The notes under the pieces: model-generated | Seen by the model: only the letters and a program-made list of their open reading frames with translations | The model's database searches: none | What the model was told of the DNA's origin: nothing | Program-made: the position numbers and the translations under genes | Assembly (NCBI RefSeq): GCF_963259705.1 | Contig: NC_081844.1 | Coordinates: 26,304,294-26,368,293 of the forward strand | Length of the DNA stretch: 64,000 nt | DNA from: Myotis daubentonii | Taxonomy: Eukaryota; Chordata; Mammalia; Chiroptera; Vespertilionidae | Direction: 5' to 3' | Shown here: in pieces, positions 48,305 through 61,952 of the stretch | Layout: each line of letters begins with the position of its first letter | Numbering within the stretch: position 1 is the stretch's first letter

Positions 48305-50470
48305 AAGTGAATAACTGCAACTACATGTCTCCATAAAAATGAACTCCCTTTAAATTTAACAATGAATTTCAAGCATATGATTGTAGTCTTGTATTATAGT
48401 CTTTCTCTGTGTGAAATGTAAACAGAATGAGCAGAAACTGCCAATGGAAGGAGCCAGTAAGACTTCACTGGTTTCTCTCCTCTTGGGGTGGTGAGAGCAG
48501 GGCACAGGGTGCACCCCCTGGGACAGGATCTTGGCACATCCCTCTTGGCAGCAACACACTTGGTTCACGGTGGGGTGAGCCTGTCTTGCCCTTCCTGGGG
48601 ATCTGGAATCATAGGCACAGAACAGGCCAGAGGGTCTTCTCTGTTCCTTCCTTCAAAAACTATAGCTGCACTTGGGATGGCCCTGAGACCCTGACTTTTT
48701 CTCTTTCTCTTCTTCCTTGTGATGGCATGGTGGGTGTGGACGGAGAGACAAGGGGAGGCTGGACAGGGAGGCTCATACAGAACAAGGCTATCCCTGCGTC
48801 TGTCCTAAGTCTTGGCAACACTGGGCTCTTCCAGGTCCGTCCTTCATGCTTGTACCACTGGGATGGTTGTGGACCCTGAGGGAAATGGGGGATGGTCCCA
48901 GGACTCAGAGATGAGGGTAGTCAGACCTGCAGCAAGAAATCCAGTGCCCTCCACTCAGCACTGGGGTCTGAGGCTCAACCACATTCAAGCTAAAGGGTTG
49001 TTTTGGCCCTGACCAGTTTGGCTCAGTGGATAAAGCATTGGCCTGTGGACTGAAGGGTCCCAGTTCAATTCTGGTCAAGGGCATGTACCTTGGCTGTGGG
49101 CACATCCCCAGTGGGGAGTGTGCAGGAAGCAGCTGAATCGATGTTTCTCTTTCATCGATGTTTCTAACTCTCTATCCCTCTCCTTCTCCCTTACTCTCTG
49201 TAAAAAAATCAATAAAATATATATATTTTTTAAAAGAGTTGTTTTGATTCATTTTTTCCTCTTCCAGATATAGTGTGTTAAAGACAGGGTCAGTGGCTGT
49301 CACCCACACATTTCTTCCATGACAATATTTACTCCCGACTTTAGGGCCCCATAGACAGCGCTCGGCTTTGGGTCAGGACTTGTGTCTCCAGGCCTCCCTA
49401 CCAATACCTCATGGAAGGAGGTGAGAACTTATTGACCACCATGCAGAGGTTTGGGGTGAGGACAAGAAGAGTTCTGGGGAGCTCCATGATTCACCAGCAG
49501 GAGGGATAGAGGAATGTGTCAGCCCAAACAGACGGTCAGGGATGGGGAAGCAAGAGAGGAAGGAGGGCCTAGGACAGTGGCTTTAAGCAGAAAAGGAGAG
49601 CTCAGCACCCTTCCTCTGGTGAGGTCAGAGCTGCAGTGGCATCTGAGTGGGCAGAGCCAAGCGCCCAGAACAGGGCCAGCACACTGCAGTGAGAGTGAGA
49701 GCACCACCCTGTGAGAGCACCACCCAATCATCCCTGTGAGAGCATCATTCCCTGACGCACGCAGGAGTCCCAATAACCCAGGAGCCCCAAGGATGCTCAG
49801 GCCCATAGAATGCTGTTCTTGGCTCCAGCCCATCCCGTCTGAATTACTGGAAACATCAGACTTCACAGATCACAGGGCTGTCTGCTTTCCGAGCTTCAGC
49901 AAAGAATTTTATTTTTCTGTGAAGAAAGGAACACTTAATAAAAATATAACAAAGTGCATTCTCTCAATTCACTCGAGTAGTGGTTTTGCCTTTCCCCAAA
50001 CTGGCATTTAATGTGTAATTAACTCACTCGACTGCAGGCCAAGAATTTGTCTTTACAATCAGGGGAGGTTTTGCTTACATGCCTTTTCTTAAGATGGGGG
50101 GTTCACTGTATTTTGACCTTTCATAGCAATCAAGAAAAATGTGATAAAATATAAGCAAAGCAAAAAAGTCTGACGCTAAGCACAAGCCAACATGGGAACA
50201 GACTCTGCCAACCTAGTCTCGCAAAGAAGACATGGGCGAAAAATGGAATTCAGCTCAGAGGCTGGGGAGGTAGAGGGATTGAGCAAAAAGGAAAAAAGAA
50301 AACTCATGGACATGACAAGTGTGGTGACTGCATGGGTGGTGGAGGATGAAGGAGGGTGGAAAAGGGCATAGAGGGAATGAATGGTGATGGACAAAATAAA
50401 ATTTAGAAAACAATTGTAAGTTATTTTAGTTGTCGATTATACGGTGTATATTGTCACATGGTGTTGTAGG
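48305..50470. other. No gene recognised
   Basis: Apart from the Ves SINE at 49009-49237, I see no repeat ends and no coding similarity. Short open frames are scattered on both strands. Confidence 0.4.
49009..49237 (+). mobile_element. Ves SINE
   Basis: The head gaccagtttggctcagtgg and tail aaaaaatcaataaaatatat are visible. Confidence 0.9.
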
Positions 50471-50499
50471 GCTATGAGGCAACATGAAGGTTTCCCTAC

Positions 50500-51865
<1,366 letters not shown>

Positions 51866-53144
51866 TCAATCATGACTTTTTTTATGTCTTCGAAGAGAGC
51901 TGAGATAACTGAAGGCTTTCCCACATTGCTTACATTCATAAGGTTTTCCCGCAGTATGAGTTATTTCATGACGTTGGAGATAATATTGATAAAGGAATGT
52001 TTTATCACATTGCTTACATTTATGGTGCTTCTTTCCATCATGACTTATTTTATGTATTGTAAGAGAGCTGAGATAACTGAAGGCTTTCCCACATTGCTTA
52101 CATTCATAAGGTTTTTCCCCAGTATGAATTCTTTCATGACTTTGCAGAGAATATCGATAAAGGAATGTTTTACCACATTCCTTACATTCATGAGGCTTCT
52201 TTCCATCATGACTTCTTTTATGTCTTTCAAGAGAGTTGAGACTGCAGAAGGTTTTTCCACATTGCTTACATTCATAGGGTTTTTCCTTATGAGTTCTTTC
52301 ATAATGTCGGAGGTAAGTTGGATAAGAAAAAGTTTTACCACAATGGTTACATTCATAAGGTTTTTCCCCAGTATGAATACTTTCATGAACGCGGAGGGCA
52401 CATAGATCACAGAATGTTTTACCACATTCTTTACATTCATGCAGCTTCTTTCCATCACGACTTTTTTTATGTCTTCGAAGAGAGGTGCGATAACTGAAGG
52501 CTTTGCCACATTGCTTACATTCATAGGGTTTTTCCTTAATATGAGTTCTTTCATGACATCGGAGGGAAGCTGGCCTAGCGAAAGCTTTACCACAATGGTT
52601 ACATTCATAAGGTTTTTCCCCAGTATGAGTTCTTTCATGACATTGCAGAATATGTCGAAAAAGGAATGTTTTACCACATTCCTTACATTCATGAGGCTTC
52701 TTTCCATCATGACTTATTTTATGTTTTACAAGAGAGTATCGATAACTGAAGGTTTTCCCACATTGCTTACATTCATACAGTTTCCGAGGAATATGCGTTC
52801 TTTCATGATTTCTAAGGAAAGTTGAATAGTGGAAAGCTTTCCCACTGGTACTGCCTTCATGTCTCCGAATATATCGGTGATGCTTGAAAGCTTTCGTAGG
52901 TTCCTTACATTTATAAGGGCTTTCTTCATATTCCTGACAGAGGTATAGTTTGGGTACAATGTGAGAGCTCAGGTGGTTATTCAAGGATAAATAACCCATG
53001 AAGATTTGCCTACACAACCTGGATTTAGGTTGCTTTATTTCAGTAGGAGTTTCTTTCTTTTCATTAAGATTTGGAATCTGGCTGAAGTTTTCTCTGCATT
53101 GAGTACCATCTTTTCTTTTACAGAGTCTCTCTACCATATGACTG
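51866..53144 (-). CDS. KZNF gene C, last exon: C2H2 zinc-finger array
   Basis: The acceptor is at 53145-53147 and the exon begins 53144. It is open for 423 codons from the first ATG (53137). The leader is nearly that of array A and gene B. Eleven finger units follow from about residue 120. Nine are canonical; unit 4 has its last His changed to Arg and unit 6 its first zinc His changed to Tyr. The frame ends after KKSHD, where a TGA replaces an expected GGA (Gly), a one-base nonsense change; more fingers lie beyond. The likely product is a KRAB-dependent DNA-binding repressor in the nucleus. Whether the shortened form is made is unknown. Target unknown. Confidence 0.78.
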
Positions 53145-53347
53145 CTGTAAAAATCAGAAGCATATTATTAATACTCTCTTAATGATTTAATATTTATTGA
53201 TAGTATGATAATGACATCTTTACCATTTTCAAGGAATGTGGGGCATTTCTGTACATTTCAATTTTTAAAAGTGGATATCCCAAAAACCTCTGAAGTAGGA
53301 TGGATCATAAATATTATAAAAACACTTATATTCATTAATGGTAGTTG

Positions 53348-53568
53348 CATATTTTTTTTAAATGTATTTTATTGATTTTTTACAGAGAGGAAGGGAGAGG
53401 GACAGAGAGTCAGAAACATCTATGAGAGAGAAACATTGGCCAGCTGCTTCCTGCACACCCCAAACTGGGGATGTGCCCACAACCAAGGCACATGCCCTCG
53501 ACCGGAATCGAACCTGGGACCTTTTAGTTTGCAGGCCGAACCTCTATCTACTGAGCAAAACCGGTTTG
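53348..53568 (-). mobile_element. Ves SINE in intron 3 of gene C, minus strand
   Basis: The reversed tail (aaatgtattttattgatttt) leads to the reversed head ending caaaaccggtttggg. Gene B lacks it. Confidence 0.9.
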
Positions 53569-53645
53569 GGCCTGTATTTTTTTAAAAAAATAATTCTAAG
53601 AATCAATACATTTAAAACTGGGCTGATATAATTGGATTACCTGGT

Positions 53646-53850
53646 TTTAAGATTGTTTTGTGGACTGGGTCCATGTGGCTCAGTGGTTCAGCATGGACCC
53701 ACCCGCCAGGGCAGTTGCCAGTTCTACTCTCCAAAAGAGAATATGGCCAGGTTGCAGACTTATTATCCCCTGTACAGGGCGTGCAGGAGGCAGCGAATCA
53801 ATGTTTCAATCTCTCCCTCTCACCTCCACACTGTAAAATAATAAAAACAT
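53646..53850 (+). mobile_element. Old tRNA-type SINE in intron 3 of gene C
   Basis: Counterpart of 21547-21742. The head is catgtggctcagtggttcag. Confidence 0.65.
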
Positions 53851-53856
53851 AATTTC

Positions 53857-54112
53857 GCACCACCGGCATGGCTCAGTGGTTGAACACTGACATATGAACC
53901 AAGATGTTATATTTCGACTCATGGTCCGGGCACATGCCGATGTGGTGGGCTTGATTCCAAGTGTGGGGCGTGCAGGAGGCAGACGATCAATAATTTTCTC
54001 TCATCATTGATGTTTGTCTCTCTTTCTCTCTCTCTCTCCCTACTTCTCTGAAATAAATAAATACATATTAAATAAATGAATAAGTAAAATAAATATTTGT
54101 AAGATTGTATTA
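53857..54112 (+). mobile_element. Old Ves-like SINE in intron 3 of gene C
   Basis: Counterpart of 21744-21968, with the head ccaccggcatggctcagtgg and a longer A-rich tail. Confidence 0.7.
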
Positions 54113-54167
54113 AAAAAAAAAAAGATGCTATTACAGGACATTGCTTTCTCATGGCAATGCGACTTAC

Positions 54168-54240
54168 CTAAGATTCATCCCATCATTTTCATACTGATCT
54201 TCACTGTCATGGTCTTCACATTTTTCTTCTAAAATACATG
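54168..54240 (-). CDS. KZNF gene C, exon 3 (short linker exon)
   Basis: A 73-bp exon with acceptor ctag above 54240 and donor gtaagt below 54168. It encodes about 24 acidic residues (CILEEKCEDHDSEDQYE phrase), like gene B exon 3. The phase to neighbouring exons is the same. Confidence 0.85.
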
Positions 54241-54423
54241 CTAGAAAAAAACATTATAAAGTATTAAAGAATATGAAAATGATTAGATTTTAGGTACACA
54301 ATAAGCTGTGAACATTCCTAGTTTAATTACCAATGTTTTCCCTTTCCACATTTCAGTTCTTGAAACAGCACTGATGAGCAAGCAACACTAGTTTTCCAAT
54401 TGACTAAGTAAGTAACAAATTGT

Positions 54424-54776
<353 letters not shown>

Positions 54777-55364
54777 CTAAAACATCCCACATAGGCATGG
54801 GTGAGATAGACAGCATTAGTTATCTATACATACTTCATAAGTAGTTCACAGGAGACACGTGGTCCCCAACGTTGGGTCTATAACTTGATTGTAACACTAG
54901 CAAGACTATTTGCCACACTCACTTCCTCATGAGCACATGGAATTTATTGATATTATTTTATTGTGATCACTTCAAGTCTTCACTGCTCTCTAATATCAGA
55001 GTAAAGAGCACCCTGAACAACTTCAATTTAATAAATTAAAATACTTCTATTTTAAGCTTATTGATTCCTTGTGAGAAAACTCAACTCCTTTATAACCACC
55101 ATTTGATGCAGCACTACATGACACACACTGTCATAGCTGCATAAAGTTTGAATGACCATGAATGGAATAAAGGCTTGATAGCTTTCTTTTCTATTCTCAT
55201 CACCAAACAGGAGAGACCAGGAGGTGTGTGGAAATTCAACTTGGAACAAAATGTAATTGGCCATATTGTCCTGAAGTACTCCAGATTATTATAAGGAGTC
55301 AGATACACCTGAATGAATGAAAGCATTCTTATGGAGTAATATGGATGATCATTTGTTTTTATAA
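54777..55364. other. Intron 1 sequence of gene C, no other feature
   Basis: Up to about 55155 it aligns with gene B intron 1 (23444-24071); homology then ends where gene B has the ERV. Confidence 0.7.
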
Positions 55365-55580
55365 TATTTTTTAAAATATATTTTATTGATTTTTTACAGA
55401 GAGGAAGGGAGAGGAATAGAAAAAACATTGATGAGAGAGAAACATCGATCAGCTGTCTCTTGCATACCTCCTACTGGGGATGTGCCCGCAACCAAGGTAC
55501 ATGCCCTTGACCGGAATTGAACCTGGGACCTTTCAGTCCACAGGCCAATGCTCTATTCACTGAGCCAAACCAGTTAGGGC
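55365..55580 (-). mobile_element. Ves SINE, minus strand
   Basis: The reversed tail (aaaatatattttattgattt) leads to the reversed head ending gagccaaaccagttagggc. Confidence 0.9.
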
Positions 55581-55719
55581 TGTTTTTATAATATTGGTTA
55601 GTAACTCAGTTTGACCTTCTTTTTCCTCTCTCATTTCATGGAGATAAGAAGATAGAGTTAGAGCTCAGGCATGAGCAGGATAGGGCAACTTAGCCCTCTA
55701 CAAAAGTCCTCTATTCATT

Positions 55720-55737
55720 GTGCTCGCTTTGGCAGCA

Positions 55738-55771
<34 letters not shown>

Positions 55772-55822
55772 TCATGGCCCCTGCACAAGGATGACATGCA
55801 AATTCGTGAAGCGTTCCATATT
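55720..55822 (+). pseudogene. RNU6: U6 snRNA retropseudogene
   Basis: Starts gtgctcgctttggcagca and contains the conserved tacagagaagattatcatgg core (ACAGAGA intact), ending tgaagcgttccatatt. A few changes from U6 are present (for example gcaat for gcaca). An A-rich tail follows. The flanks aaaagtcctctattcat (55702-55718) and aaaagtcctctactcat (55834-55850) are a 17-bp target duplication with one mismatch, so it is a retrocopy. Upstream I see no snRNA promoter. Confidence 0.95.
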
Positions 55823-55859
55823 AAAAAAAAGAAAAAAGTCCTCTACTCATGATTTTTAG

Positions 55860-56165
55860 GACATGTAAACACACATAATCTACCTATACATATAAAAGGG
55901 CACTACGCTAAGTGTCCCTAGGACCATCCGACCAGTCGCTTTGACACGTACTGACCACCCACGGGCAGACGCTCCAAGTAGCAGGTGCTGTGACACACAC
56001 TGGCTATTTACAAAGAAGCGGCACCACAAACCTGGCACCAACAAAGCAACATTCAGCTTCCCCCAAGTGGGACACAGGCCCTGCCACCACCCTGGAGCAA
56101 CAGCCCACTGAATCATAGCCAACACTGCTGAGACCCCACGGCGCACAAAGCAGCCCACAGCCCAG
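55860..56165. other. Unassigned, possible Helitron fragment
   Basis: tctacctatacatataaaagg at about 55879 weakly resembles a Helitron 5' end. No CTAG end is found before the SINE tail at 56166. Confidence 0.3.
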
Positions 56166-56250
56166 TCCATCAGTGATTATCATCATTGATGTTTCCATCT
56201 CTCTCTCCCTCTCCCTTCTTCTCTGAAATTAATTTAAAAAAATGATAAAT
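56166..56250 (+). mobile_element. Ves SINE 3'-part only
   Basis: cagtgattatcatcattgat followed by the pyrimidine tract and tctgaaattaattt tail; the tRNA-like head is missing. Confidence 0.7.
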
Positions 56251-56453
56251 AAAAAGCTGTTGTACATCTACACAATGGAATACTATGCTGTTGTAAAAAT
56301 AGAACTCTTACCATTTGCATCAGAATGGATAAACCTGAAGAGCATTATGCTAAGCCAAATAAGCCAATAAGAGAAAGAGAAATATCACATGAGCTCACTC
56401 ATTTGTGCAATATAATGAACAACTTAAACTGATGAACAAAAATAGATCTCTAG

Positions 56454-56708
56454 GATGTGAGGGCGATCTGGCTGCAACATCTGTCACCCCATTGATCGCC
56501 AGGGTTGATTCGGCTGATCTGGCTGGCTAGGCGGGTGTCCCCCTCCTCCCTCACCGATCCATGTGCGTCCCTCCCGAAGCTGCACGCTTAGTCAAAGAGG
56601 ACAACCTTTGACTAACCGGTCCCCCCACCCCCCGAGGAGAGGACCAGTCTTCAGTCAAGGGTATACGAGTAGCTGCGCTCCCCTGCTAGAACCTCCAAAC
56701 AAGCTCTC
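56454..56708 (+). pseudogene. RN7SK: 7SK snRNA retropseudogene, 3' truncated
   Basis: Begins gatgtgagggcgatctggct (the first G of 7SK is shared with the target) and continues through the gatcgccagggttgattcgg stem region to ctccaaacaagctctc. The last part of 7SK is missing, and there is no poly-A. A perfect 16-bp duplication aaaaatagatctctag lies at 56438-56453 and 56709-56724. Part of the middle (about 56600-56625) differs from 7SK. It is a non-functional retrocopy in an L1 3'UTR. Confidence 0.95.
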
Positions 56709-56890
56709 AAAAATAGATCTCTAGACATAAAAGCATCAAACAGACCGTCAAACCTCAGCAAGATGGCAGGGGTGGTGGATAGATAAGACATCAACCGAAG
56801 GACTTGTATGCATGCATATAAGCATAACCAATGGACACAGACAGGAGGGGGTGAGGGCATGTGCTGGGGATAGGAGCAGTCAGGGAGAGG

Positions 56891-57597
56891 TGCCAGAAGC
56901 TAGTCCACCCTTGCTGCTTGACACAGTCGCTGCAGGGAAGAAACATCTGCACAGCATATGTTTCAAAGGACCTGGCATACTGTTCTTAATATGTTTGCTC
57001 CCCTTCTTAGCGCTATGTGTTCTAACCAGGGCCACCTCCCCAAGAAAGATTGTTTCCCCGGGTGGGGATTTTTCCTTGGAGTTAGGGATTAACAGGACTA
57101 AGGAAGGAAATAAATCAGTAAAACCCCTTAACTAAGTGCCAGGCGGGTAGTTAATCACCTTAACTACGAACAATCACCCTTAAGCTACATAATCTTTACT
57201 TAGGATAATCTCCTTCAGTTACTTCCTTGTAGCTTAACAGAACAGTAGAGTAGTGACCTTGGAATGGAGATAATAAACTAGCCCTATCCTTTGGAATAGA
57301 ATGGACAGGATTAAAATCAACAGAACTAAATGGACATGGGATTTTTGGCAAAGGTCAGATAAGAAACTATAGACATGAAACGAGGAACTGTAGAAGATCA
57401 AGGGAGGACCCAAAACATATGATGATGTAACTATAGAGGCATGCTTATAGGATCAAATGGTATACAGATATAACAGGAGAATAAAGAGAGAACCCAACTA
57501 TGCTGATCATCTGAACACTGTCTCCATGTCCTTCATTCTTCGCTGACTCTGTCCACACCTTTGGGAACCCCTGGACCGCTGGGGCTGGGCCCCGGCA
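56891..57597 (+). mobile_element. Solo LTR, betaretrovirus/ERVK-like, copy 1
   Basis: TG/CA ends (tgccagaagc ... gggccccggca) with a 6-bp duplication gagagg at 56885-56890 and 57598-57603. AATAAA occurs at about 57481. Six-base duplications and a TGCCGGGAGCC-like start fit class II ERVs. Same family as 59210-59962. Confidence 0.9.
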
Positions 57598-57720
57598 GAG
57601 AGGTCAATGGGGGGAAAGGAGATGCTAATGAGACTTATTGTGATGATCATTTCACAATATAGACAAATATCATGTCAGGTACACCTTAAACTAATGTCAA
57701 TTAGAACTTAATGAAAAATA

Positions 57721-57924
57721 AAATCCTTTCTATAAAAGAAAAGATTACTGTGGATTTGAAATATTAAAATCACCTAGGGATATCATACCTATCACAATGT
57801 CATAGGGAAATGCATTACTCAGATGTTTATGATGACACTGGTGTAAAAAAGCTTCCTGTGCTGCCAGTTCTATGAAAGTCCAGCACATACAGTTCCGTTA
57901 ACTACATAGAATACTTGATGAGGA
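57721..57924. other. Short unassigned interval
   Basis: AT-rich sequence between the L1 fragment and L1-B. No feature identified. Confidence 0.4.
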
Positions 57925-59209
57925 GAGAAGATGGCTAATGAAGGGAAGGCAGACTGTAACACAGTGTAAGAGTGAGAGAACGAAAGGAGAGTGTGTGGAC
58001 GTACCGAGAGTGTAAATTTGTGGGTGAGCAATAGCTATACTCCAGAGGACTTTTGGAGACTGCCAGATCAAGCTCCTCTAACCGGGCAGCCCCCACTGCT
58101 GCTGAAATTTCTCCTGGAGCAGCCGGCTCAGCCGGGGAGACTGTGCCATCTTGAGTGGCTGATATCGGAAGCGTATATATCCAGAAACCCTGCAACCACG
58201 GCACCCAGGGTCCAGCTACGAACCTAGGAACACTGGATCTCAAGCAGCACGAATACTTGGACTCAGACAAGCCCTGCTCCTCCTCACGGAAAGGTCAGAT
58301 TTCGCCTAGATAAAAGTGTGGTTTGTAATTCAGATCAGAGAGAGGAACGTGCGCACATGTGCGGGGGAAGTCCGCGGCAGTTGGGACCAGCATGATCCGT
58401 GAGTGTGAAAGGGGTTCCGCAGGGCTTCTGGCAGAAGGGAACTCTAAAAATCAGCCCATAGCTGGACTGGGTGCAAAAAGGCAGCCTCAGATTTTGCCAA
58501 TGTGCTGGCTGCTTAGTGCCAGGGGAGAGAGGACGTGCAGAAGAGACTTTGGGAGAATTGCACACTCTGGCTCTTTTTGTTTTTGTGTGTGTGGTTTTTT
58601 TCTCCTTAAATCTTTGCTTTTGATTATTAAATCCAGTACATAGGATCACCCATTTGGGGTCACTCACAGAGACTGCAGGGGAAAGTTGTTTTTGTGGAAC
58701 CTGGGAATCAGAGCATGGAGTAACGACCAAGGAACCAGCTCAAGGGCAGTCAACTCTCCCAAACCAGTATTAAGTGCAATAGAGAAAACAAAAACTAAAT
58801 ACTGGCTAGAGAGGACTTGTAGCCTTGGAGGTCAATCCAGAAACACTGCCGCCCAGGGGCTGAACCACAAACAGACTCTTCTATAAATACAAATAAAGGC
58901 AGCCTGGGAAACAAATACAGCCTACTTTAAAATCAGGACTGTGGTTTACAACACGGAGGAACAGTGTATCACAGGGAACTTCAACACTCTCCTGAATAAC
59001 TGACAGGACTAAGGCGTGCCAAACAGAAGAGTAGAGGAAATGAAGGACCTTCACTACTGCACATTTTTTTTTTCAGCTTTTACTTAAGAAACTATTTTTT
59101 TTCTTTTTTCAAGTGATTTTACCTTTTTAATTACTACATTTTCATTTTTAACCAGTATTATTACTGCTACCATTTTACCTTTTTTTTTTTTAAGTGTCAT
59201 TTTATTTTC

Positions 59210-59962
59210 TGCCGGGAGCCGGTCCATCCTTGCTGTTCAAGGGACCTGGCATATATGGCATATGGTTCTTAATATGTTTGCTCACCTTCTTGGCGCTGTG
59301 TTTTAACCAAGGTCACCTCTCCGAGAAAGGTTGAATCCACAGGTAGGGATTTTCCCCTGAAGTTAGGGAGGGAATAAAACCCCTCAACTAAGTGCCAGGC
59401 GGGTAATTAATCCCTTTAACTACGAGCAATCATGCTTAAACTACATAATCTTTTCTCCCTGGAATGGAGATAAGAAACGCCCTAACCTTTGTAATAGAGA
59501 TTGATAGGATTGAATCAACTGGTATAAATACAGTTGTAACAAGACAGAAACACTCAGAACTCAGAACACAGAAATCATGAGACAGAATTCAGAACTCAGA
59601 ACTTAGAACAGAGTCAAGAAGACAGAGCCTACACGGAGCCTAGAGACAGAAGAACTTCGCTGGAGAGAGCATGCTGGAGGATCCTGGAGAGGGACTGGCC
59701 TTGGAGCCTAGAGACAGAGCCTAGCGGGAGAACATGGCAAGGGATCCTGGACTGAACCTGACTACAGAGATTGGCAGGAGAACCTGACTGGAACCTGGAC
59801 ACTGAACCTGACTGGAGTACCTGTACAGAACCTGGCTGGAGACCCTGACAAGTGAACCCGGCTATGATGATCAACTGAACGCTATCTCTGTATCGTTCCT
59901 TCTTCGCCGACTCCGTCCACACCTTTGGGGACCCCTGGACCCGCTGGGGTTGGACCCTGGCA
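59210..59962 (+). mobile_element. Solo LTR, betaretrovirus/ERVK-like, copy 2, in L1-B 5'UTR
   Basis: TG/CA ends (tgccgggagccgg ... gaccctggca) with a 6-bp duplication attttc at 59204-59209 and 59963-59968. TATAAATA lies at about 59523. Downstream, 59545-59860 holds irregular short repeats (cagaactcagaac, then gaacctgactgga) that the 56891 copy lacks. Confidence 0.93.
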
Positions 59963-60787
59963 ATTTTCTCTTTATTTTATTTTTGGATTAGTATTATACA
60001 ATCTATTTGCATCTTTCCTTTAGCATCATTTTACTCTATCTCAACTTTACCTTTATGCCACAACTCCCTTCCTCACTGTTCCCCTTCTGTTGTCCTGTTT
60101 CTCTTACCCTATTCCTGCTTTAGATTTTCCCTATTCCTTCTTTTTACCTGGTTAAAATTTCACCCTACTTGTATATCTAATTTCCAATCCCCTGCTCTAA
60201 GTACATATACACCTCTCTCTTCTCTTTCTTCACTATCCAAATTTTTTCTCTCTCTGTCGTTTTGTTGTTGTTTGCTTGGTTGTTGATTATATTGAGGGTT
60301 TTTTATGCTTGATTGTGAGATTGTTTTGCTTTTTCTTTATATTTTGTTGGGGTTTTTTTGGTTATTTTTTGCTTCTGTTTTCCCTTGCCTCACTTGATAT
60401 TAGTTGTTTGTAGTTTGCAATCACCTCTAGGTATCTGTTGCTGGAATTTGTTGGAATTAGTGGCTGTTCTATTGGAGTTTTCTCCCCATATAGATAGTTC
60501 CTTCCCCTCTTCTATTTCACTCTCTTTCTTTTCTCTCTTACTTATTTTTCCTTTTCCCAATTTCATTTTTGCACTCTTTTTTTTTCTTTTTCTATTTTTT
60601 CTTTTTCTCTTCTTCTTTCTCCCTTAACCCCTAATTCTCTTTTCTCTGGTAGTCACCTATATTTGGGGTTATTAGTATCGTGAATACATTTGTGTTCATT
60701 GCCTTGTGCGTTGTGCCTTCTTGTGTTGTATTAAATCAACACAGCAGAGAGAGAACTACATAACCAAACACCTGGAAAAGAAAGATC

Positions 60788-61903
60788 ATGGGGAGACAAA
60801 GAAACAGCCCGCATATGAAAGAAAAACAGGCATCACCAGAAAAGGAAGTAAACAAAATGGAGGCAATGGAGGCAAGCAACCTGTCAGAGAAAGAATTCAG
60901 AGAAATGGTCATAAGGTGGATGAAAAGAATGGAAGACAAATTCAACAATATGTGTAAGAACCAAGAGGAAATGAAGAAGAACCAAGAAGAAATGAAAAAT
61001 GACATCACTGCTATAAAGAACTCAATAGAAAGCATCAACAGTAGACTAGAAGAAGCAGAGGACCGCATCAGTGAGCTAGAAGACAAGCTAGGAAAAAATA
61101 CACAAGCAGAGCAGCTTCTAGAAAAAAGAATTAAAAAGCAGGAGGAGAGCCTAAGAGAACTTTGGGACAACAAAAAATAAAACAACATCTGCATAATAGG
61201 GGTGCCAGAGGGAGAGGAAACTGAGCAAGGAATAGAAAACCTGTTTGAAGAAATAATGACAGAAAACTTCCCTGATATAGGTTGAAAAAAACTCACACAA
61301 ATCCAAGAAGCTCACAGAGTCCCAAACAAAATGAACCCCAAAAGACCGACGCCAAGGCACATTATAATTAAATTGGCAAACACCAATGACAAAGCAAAAA
61401 TCTTTTTTTAAAAAATATATTTTATTGATTTTTTGCAGAGAGGAAGGGAGAGAGATAGAGAGTTAGAAACATCGATGAGAGAGAAACATCAATCAGCTGC
61501 CTCCTGCACATCTCCCACTGGGGATATGCCCGCAACCCAGGTACAAGCCCTTGACCGGAATCGAACCTGGGATCTTTCAGTCCGCAGGCCGACGCTCTAT
61601 CCACTGAGCCAAACCGGTTTTGGCAGCAAAAATCTTAAAAGCGGCCAGAGAGAGACAGAAAGTTACCTACAAAGGATCCCCCATCAGACTAGTGACTGAT
61701 TTATCAACAGAAACACTTCAGGCAAGAAGGGAATGGTATACAAAGTCCTGCAAAGGAAGGGGCTAAATCCAAGAATACTGTACCCAGCAAGGCAATCAAT
61801 CAAAACTGAGGGTGAAATCAGGAGCTTCACAGACAAAAAAGGACTATGGAAGTTTACTACCACCAAACCAGCAATGCAAGAAATGCTAAAGGGTCTGCTG
61901 TAA
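60788..61903 (+). pseudogene. L1-B ORF1, interrupted by a Ves SINE
   Basis: The ATG at 60788 opens MGRQRNSPHMKEKQ. It is open for 130 codons through a long coiled coil (the repeated NQEEMKKNQEEMK phrase), then stops at 61178-61180. The RRM-like part (GVPEGEETEQ phrase) follows in frame and is broken again near 61283. A Ves SINE splits the C-terminal part at 61405. The end TAA is at 61901-61903. It would encode the L1 RNA-binding trimer if intact. Confidence 0.88.
61405..61624 (-). mobile_element. Ves SINE in L1-B ORF1, minus strand
   Basis: A 12-bp duplication agcaaaaatctt is at 61393-61404 and 61625-61636. The reversed head ends gagccaaaccggttttgg. Confidence 0.95.
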
Positions 61904-61952
61904 AAAGAAAATATAGGAAATGAAGAAGGAACACAGGGGGTAAAGAATAAAA

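Larger units (their letters stand above)
56258..57720 (+). mobile_element. L1 3'-end fragment carrying a 7SK retrocopy and an LTR
   Basis: Aligns with the ORF2 end and 3'UTR of L1-A (from about 33042), including the atggaatactatgctgt and cataagcccaaccaatgg-like phrases. It runs to aatgaaaaataaaatcc near 57720. It is interrupted at 56454 and 56891. Confidence 0.85.

Noticed and set aside
55879..55920. Possible Helitron 5' end
   Set aside because: Only a loose resemblance to TCCTATATAAT and no CTAG end; not counted as an element.
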